From NCBI RefSeq assembly GCF_024343575.1, contig NZ_RJUA01000005.1:124001-188000 (forward strand): 64,000 nucleotides of DNA, given 5' to 3'. Position 1 is the first letter of the stretch. Each line of letters begins with the position of its first letter. This stretch comes from Lacihabitans sp. LS3-19. Lineage in GTDB: Bacteria; Bacteroidota; Bacteroidia; Cytophagales; Spirosomataceae. This document shows positions 62,522 to 64,000 of the stretch, piece by piece. The notes beneath the pieces were generated by a model. It did not search any database and was not told the DNA's origin. It saw only the letters and a program-made list of their open reading frames with translations. The translations under genes were made by a program, and so were the position numbers.

Positions 62522-63781
62522 TCAATAATCTTCGATAACTTTCAAATAGTGGATTCCCGAAGATGTATTTATTTTAGAATTTTGTTTTTCAATTCGAGGA
62601 TTTGCCCCACCAAAAAACTTATAAAACTCGATTCCACCAAATGATTTTCCGTAGTTCAAATATTGAAACATACTTATAGCAACATTTTTACCTGTCTTGT
62701 CAAATACGATACTCAAAGGCATAATTCCAGAAAGCGGTATATTTCCTTTGTTGGTAAGCGAACCATCCTTTCCCAAGCTTAAAATAGAAATTGAAGATTT
62801 ACCAGTATTTCGATCATTAATGGGGTAGTCAAAAGACTTTTTAAGATTTGACACCAAAATTGTACTACCATCTGGATGTAGGACTAGGGATTTCGGATTT
62901 TCTTCAACCTCTGCTTTTGAAATTAATGAATGTGGCTCTTGTTCATTGAATTTAATTACAAAAACCTGACCTTTAGGTGCATTTACCCCTATCTGATCCT
63001 TAGCGTCTATTACTAAAAAATATTTGCCATCTGCACTGAAAGTGCCAAAAGTGGGAATTCCATCAAATTTTATCGTATTGCCAGACTGCTCCACCCTAAT
63101 TATCTTTTGGGTAGGACCATCTTTTATTACTTTCAGCAAGCCGATTTCCTTAGTATCCTGTTTTAGATATACCAAAAAATCTTCTGAAGGATGCCAAATC
63201 ACGTCATTTATAACGCCATTCCCTAAAGTATTTGGCTTCGAAATTACTCTAATTGGTTTTCCGAATTCATTTAATTCAAAAATCTGCAATTCTTGATTAT
63301 AACCCTCAGCTGCTACTGCAAGGTATTCGTTTGATTTATTTAATGCTATAGCTCTAGGATTCAAAGCCACTGGAAATCTATAATCTGGCTTAATATTTCG
63401 GAGGTTAGCAATATCCACCACACTAACATATGCTCCATCTGGCAAACCAGTAAACTGAATTTGTTTTTCGTCTTTTTTGAGCCCGCCTTTGCTTTCTAAA
63501 ACGTAGCACATTCTGTTGTCAGACTTCAATGCAATTGCTCTATTGTTGTTTAGAACAGAATTAGAAAGGATTTCCTCCGAGTTTTTATAAGAATCCTCTA
63601 ATTGTAAAGGAAACAAAAATGCTCCCATTTTATCTGTTCCAACTTTATCAATCATACCTGTAGAAAACGAAAACGGGCCAAAATCTGAATCTTCCAAATA
63701 CAAAATGCCCTTTGCATCAAAAGAAATTGGTTGAGCGAGAGCACTAAAAGAAATACAAATCGAAAATAATAGTCTTTTCAA
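62522..63781 (-). CDS. Exported beta-propeller protein (lactonase-like repeats)
   Basis: This 419-residue protein has a short signal peptide (~1-16) followed by repeated strands of a seven-bladed propeller type: LNPRAIALNKSNEYLAVAAE, DVIWHPSEDFLVYL, GTFSADGKYFLVIDA and SLVLHPDGSTILVSNL. These resemble 6-phosphogluconolactonase-like or YVTN proteins, but catalytic residues could not be identified. It lies 42 nt before the ROK gene and 27 nt after the Dabb-domain gene, so the three probably form one transcript. Confidence 0.75.
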   Translation of the reverse strand: MKRLLFSICISFSALAQPISFDAKGILYLEDSDFGPFSFSTGMIDKVGTDKMGAFLFPLQLEDSYKNSEEILSNSVLNNNRAIALKSDNRMCYVLESKGGLKKDEKQIQFTGLPDGAYVSVVDIANLRNIKPDYRFPVALNPRAIALNKSNEYLAVAAEGYNQELQIFELNEFGKPIRVISKPNTLGNGVINDVIWHPSEDFLVYLKQDTKEIGLLKVIKDGPTQKIIRVEQSGNTIKFDGIPTFGTFSADGKYFLVIDAKDQIGVNAPKGQVFVIKFNEQEPHSLISKAEVEENPKSLVLHPDGSTILVSNLKKSFDYPINDRNTGKSSISILSLGKDGSLTNKGNIPLSGIMPLSIVFDKTGKNVAISMFQYLNYGKSFGGIEFYKFFGGANPRIEKQNSKINTSSGIHYLKVIEDY

Positions 63782-63808
63782 AGCCTTTTTATTTTTCAGT
63801 TTTTAAAA

Positions 63809-64000
63809 TCAACATGCATCATAAACCTGAACTTTCTCCCATAGCATCGAGCAGGCTGCTATAAATGCATGATGGTCGGCATGGTCTTGATAAATATCTT
63901 GTTTCTCGGCAGTTTCGAAGATAAAAGTGATACTAAAATCATAAGTAGTATCTATAACTTCTCTATTGGTATTGGCAGGTTGTCCAACATATGCAACACC
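63809..64000 (-). CDS. Dabb (stress-responsive alpha/beta barrel) domain protein, 3' part only
   Basis: The frame is open through the right edge, so the start lies outside. The visible 63 residues read GVAYVGQPANTN..., TTYDFSITFIFETAEKQDIY, QDHADHHAFIAACSMLWEKV, then QVYDAC and a TGA. The YDFSITFIFET strand, the Y-x-x-H-x-x-H stretch and the final V-x-V-x-D fit the C-terminal half of a Dabb ferredoxin-like domain. Such proteins are small dimers, some acting in catabolic or sugar-linked pathways. It heads the propeller-ROK-SusCD gene series with 27 nt to the next gene. Confidence 0.75.
   Translation of the reverse strand, partial: GVAYVGQPANTNREVIDTTYDFSITFIFETAEKQDIYQDHADHHAFIAACSMLWEKVQVYDAC

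Noticed and set aside
1-64000. Defence systems, toxin-antitoxin pairs, prophage or transposase genes
   Set aside because: I looked for their typical genes and repeats and found none; calling any small frame a toxin would be unsupported.

Overview
This 64 kb window looks like a chromosomal segment of a Bacteroidota bacterium, most likely of the order Cytophagales (Spirosomaceae/Leadbetterella-like). The evidence is a SusC/SusD pair, lipoproteins with acidic residues just after the lipidated cysteine, a bacillithiol deacetylase (BshB1), promoters of the Bacteroidota type (TTTG, about 19-20 nt, TAnnTTTG), few Shine-Dalgarno sequences, and strongly AT-rich DNA. Species was not determined.

Region 1 (1-24.3 kb) is a surface-polysaccharide cluster. 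On the + strand it starts inside an outer-membrane export protein (OPX, SLBB domains), followed by a kinase-less chain-length/co-polymerase protein, an ABC exporter (Wzm/Wzt-like, with a C-terminal glycan-binding extension), a sugar aminotransferase and a glycosyltransferase. An M23/LysM peptidase and bshB1 follow, then more glycosyltransferases, a DUF5672 protein and a large secreted LamG-repeat protein. On the - strand lies a tightly overlapping set resembling the enterobacterial-common-antigen Fuc4NAc genes (Wzx flippase, WecD-, WecE- and WecF-like). Upstream of these are a methyltransferase relic with two lesions, a YfhO-like membrane protein, an intact methyltransferase and a secreted DNRLRE-type protein.

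Region 2 (24.5-42.4 kb) is mostly housekeeping: a zinc-ribbon protein, a lipoprotein, an alpha/beta hydrolase, rodA/mrdA (cell elongation), tsaE-ald, two YhhN-like membrane proteins, and exported oxidoreductases and an FGE-like protein. It ends with a serine hydrolase, a CoA-type Nudix hydrolase, a large FAD dehydrogenase and nuoI-nuoJ-nuoK. NuoI carries a long repeat-built C-terminal extension. A tRNA-Arg(ACG) with clear promoter and terminator follows.

Region 3 (42.5-52.8 kb) holds a pair of secreted beta-helix/PKD proteins, a lipoprotein, a D-cysteine desulfhydrase/ACC-deaminase homologue, an RluD-type pseudouridine synthase with a GNAT enzyme, a DUF2905 protein, and a - strand operon pyrB-nuoC-yfcE-hypothetical. 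nuoC is therefore separated from nuoIJK.

Region 4 (52.9-64 kb, - strand) is a nutrient-uptake locus: Dabb-domain protein (cut by the right edge), beta-propeller protein, ROK regulator, SusC, SusD, a strong terminator, then a very large FG-GAP/ASPIC-UnbV lipoprotein. No glycoside hydrolase is present in the window.

I did not find CRISPR arrays, insertion sequences, prophage genes or a defence system. The most noteworthy items are the Fuc4NAc-like cassette, the double-lesion methyltransferase relic, the NuoI repeat tail, the dispersed nuo genes and the hydrolase-free SusCD locus.
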